Below the pieces are notes generated by a model, which saw nothing but the letters and a program-made list of their open reading frames with translations, ran no database searches and was not told where the DNA came from. Source: Allobosea sp. (GTDB lineage Bacteria > Pseudomonadota > Alphaproteobacteria > Rhizobiales > Beijerinckiaceae). Taken from it: 13,939 nucleotides of DNA. Of the stretch, positions 13,418-13,939 are shown in pieces. Positions within the stretch are counted from its first letter, which is position 1. The number at the start of each line of letters is the position of its first letter. The stretch covers positions 1 through 13,939 of the forward strand of contig JAKFWE010000242.1 in NCBI GenBank assembly GCA_021732895.1. The letters are read 5' to 3'. Made by a program: the position numbers and the translations under genes.

Positions 13418-13939
13418 TGCGGGCCTTCGCCTTCCCGGCCCTGGTCGCCGATATCGGCGGCACGAATTGCCGCCTGTCGCTGGTCGCCGAGGCCGGCGCC
13501 AGGCCCGAGCCGCTGGCGAGGATCGGCACCGGCGGACATGCGACGCCAGAGGCGGCGCTCGGATCGGTGCTGGCGAGCCTGTCGCGGCGGCCGCGCTCGG
13601 CCGTGCTGGCGGTCGCCGGTCCGCTTGAGGGACGCCAGGCCCAGCTCACCAACGCAAGCTGGCGCTTCGACGGCCCCGCCATCGCCCGGGCGCTCGATCT
13701 CGAGCAGGGGCTGCTGGTCAATGATTTCGAGGCGCTGGCGGCCTCGCTCGCGGTGCTCGGCGAGGCCGACGCGACGGTGCTCGTGCCCGGCAAGCCGGAA
13801 CCGAACGGCCTCAGGCTCGTCCTTGGCCCCGGCACCGGCTTCGGCGCGGCGGCGCTGATCTCGCGCGGCGCGCGCGGCGTGCTGGTTCCGACGGAGGCCG
13901 GCCATATCGGCGTCGGCCCGGAGGACCCGACCGAGCAGA
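13417..13939 (+). CDS. glk: Glucokinase, N-terminal part (truncated by window edge)
   Basis: 174 codons are visible from ATG 13417 before the window ends. Motifs of the E. coli-type glucokinase family appear in order: the phosphate-binding ADIGGTNCRL (11-20), a VAGP segment, LTNASWRF, LLVNDFEA with the catalytic Asp, LGPGTGFGAA and the EAGHIGVG segment. The enzyme phosphorylates glucose to glucose-6-phosphate with ATP in the cytoplasm. The start is fixed by the TGATG overlap with the hyi stop. Co-transcription with hyi suggests a small sugar and hydroxypyruvate metabolism unit that continues to the right. Confidence 0.93.
   Translation, partial: MRAFAFPALVADIGGTNCRLSLVAEAGARPEPLARIGTGGHATPEAALGSVLASLSRRPRSAVLAVAGPLEGRQAQLTNASWRFDGPAIARALDLEQGLLVNDFEALAASLAVLGEADATVLVPGKPEPNGLRLVLGPGTGFGAAALISRGARGVLVPTEAGHIGVGPEDPTEQ

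Noticed and set aside
1..13939. CRISPR arrays, insertion sequences, tRNA or rRNA genes
   Set aside because: No regularly spaced repeats, transposase reading frames, terminal inverted repeats or RNA-gene signatures were seen on reading either strand.

Overview
The window is about 70% G+C with strong GC3 bias, no rRNA or tRNA, and tightly packed genes that often overlap by 1-4 nt. Almost every stop codon is TGA. Gene content points to an alphaproteobacterium, most likely Hyphomicrobiales (Rhizobiales): a RibA with a degenerate RibB-like N-terminal domain, a short OpgH of about 610 residues, and a DHA2 transporter. A Bosea- or Methylobacterium-like genome would fit, but the genus is a guess.

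Layout. (1) 1-379, minus: N-terminal part of a DHA2-type MFS efflux transporter, cut by the window edge. (2) 530-4049, minus: a YfhO-family polytopic membrane protein, preceded 31 nt upstream by a GTP cyclohydrolase II gene (ribA) that is split by an in-frame TAA at 3675-3677. (3) 4317-4907, plus: a cytochrome b561-type diheme membrane protein. (4) 4925-8290, minus: a four-gene unit transcribed in the order zinc-less MDR dehydrogenase, PTPS-like protein, GT4 glycosyltransferase, SAM methyltransferase. The last three are translationally coupled by overlapping stop and start codons. (5) 8332-10928, plus: opgH (osmoregulated periplasmic glucan glucosyltransferase), overlapping an FkbM-type methyltransferase by ATGA. 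(6) 10942-11447, minus: a lower-GC toxin-antitoxin pair with an intact antitoxin gene and a RelE/ParE-type toxin that has lost its start and first codons. (7) 11541-12515, plus: an unrecognised exported protein. (8) 12638-end, plus: hydroxypyruvate isomerase (hyi/otnI type), overlapping glucokinase (glk, cut by the window edge) by TGATG.

The most interesting part is block 4 with ribA from block 2. Together they look like an uncharacterised pathway that makes, glycosylates and methylates a GTP- or pterin-derived small molecule. Its PTPS-like protein keeps the pterin-anchoring Glu but has replaced all three catalytic-triad residues and one zinc His. The split ribA suggests the pathway is decaying here, is missing one step, or carries a sequence error.

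Two genes in the window, ribA and the ParE-like toxin, are interrupted by in-frame TAA codons. No other gene whose end is visible uses TAA as its stop. Independent nonsense mutations are the simplest explanation. The toxin also shows loss of its ATG through a change that is silent in the antitoxin.
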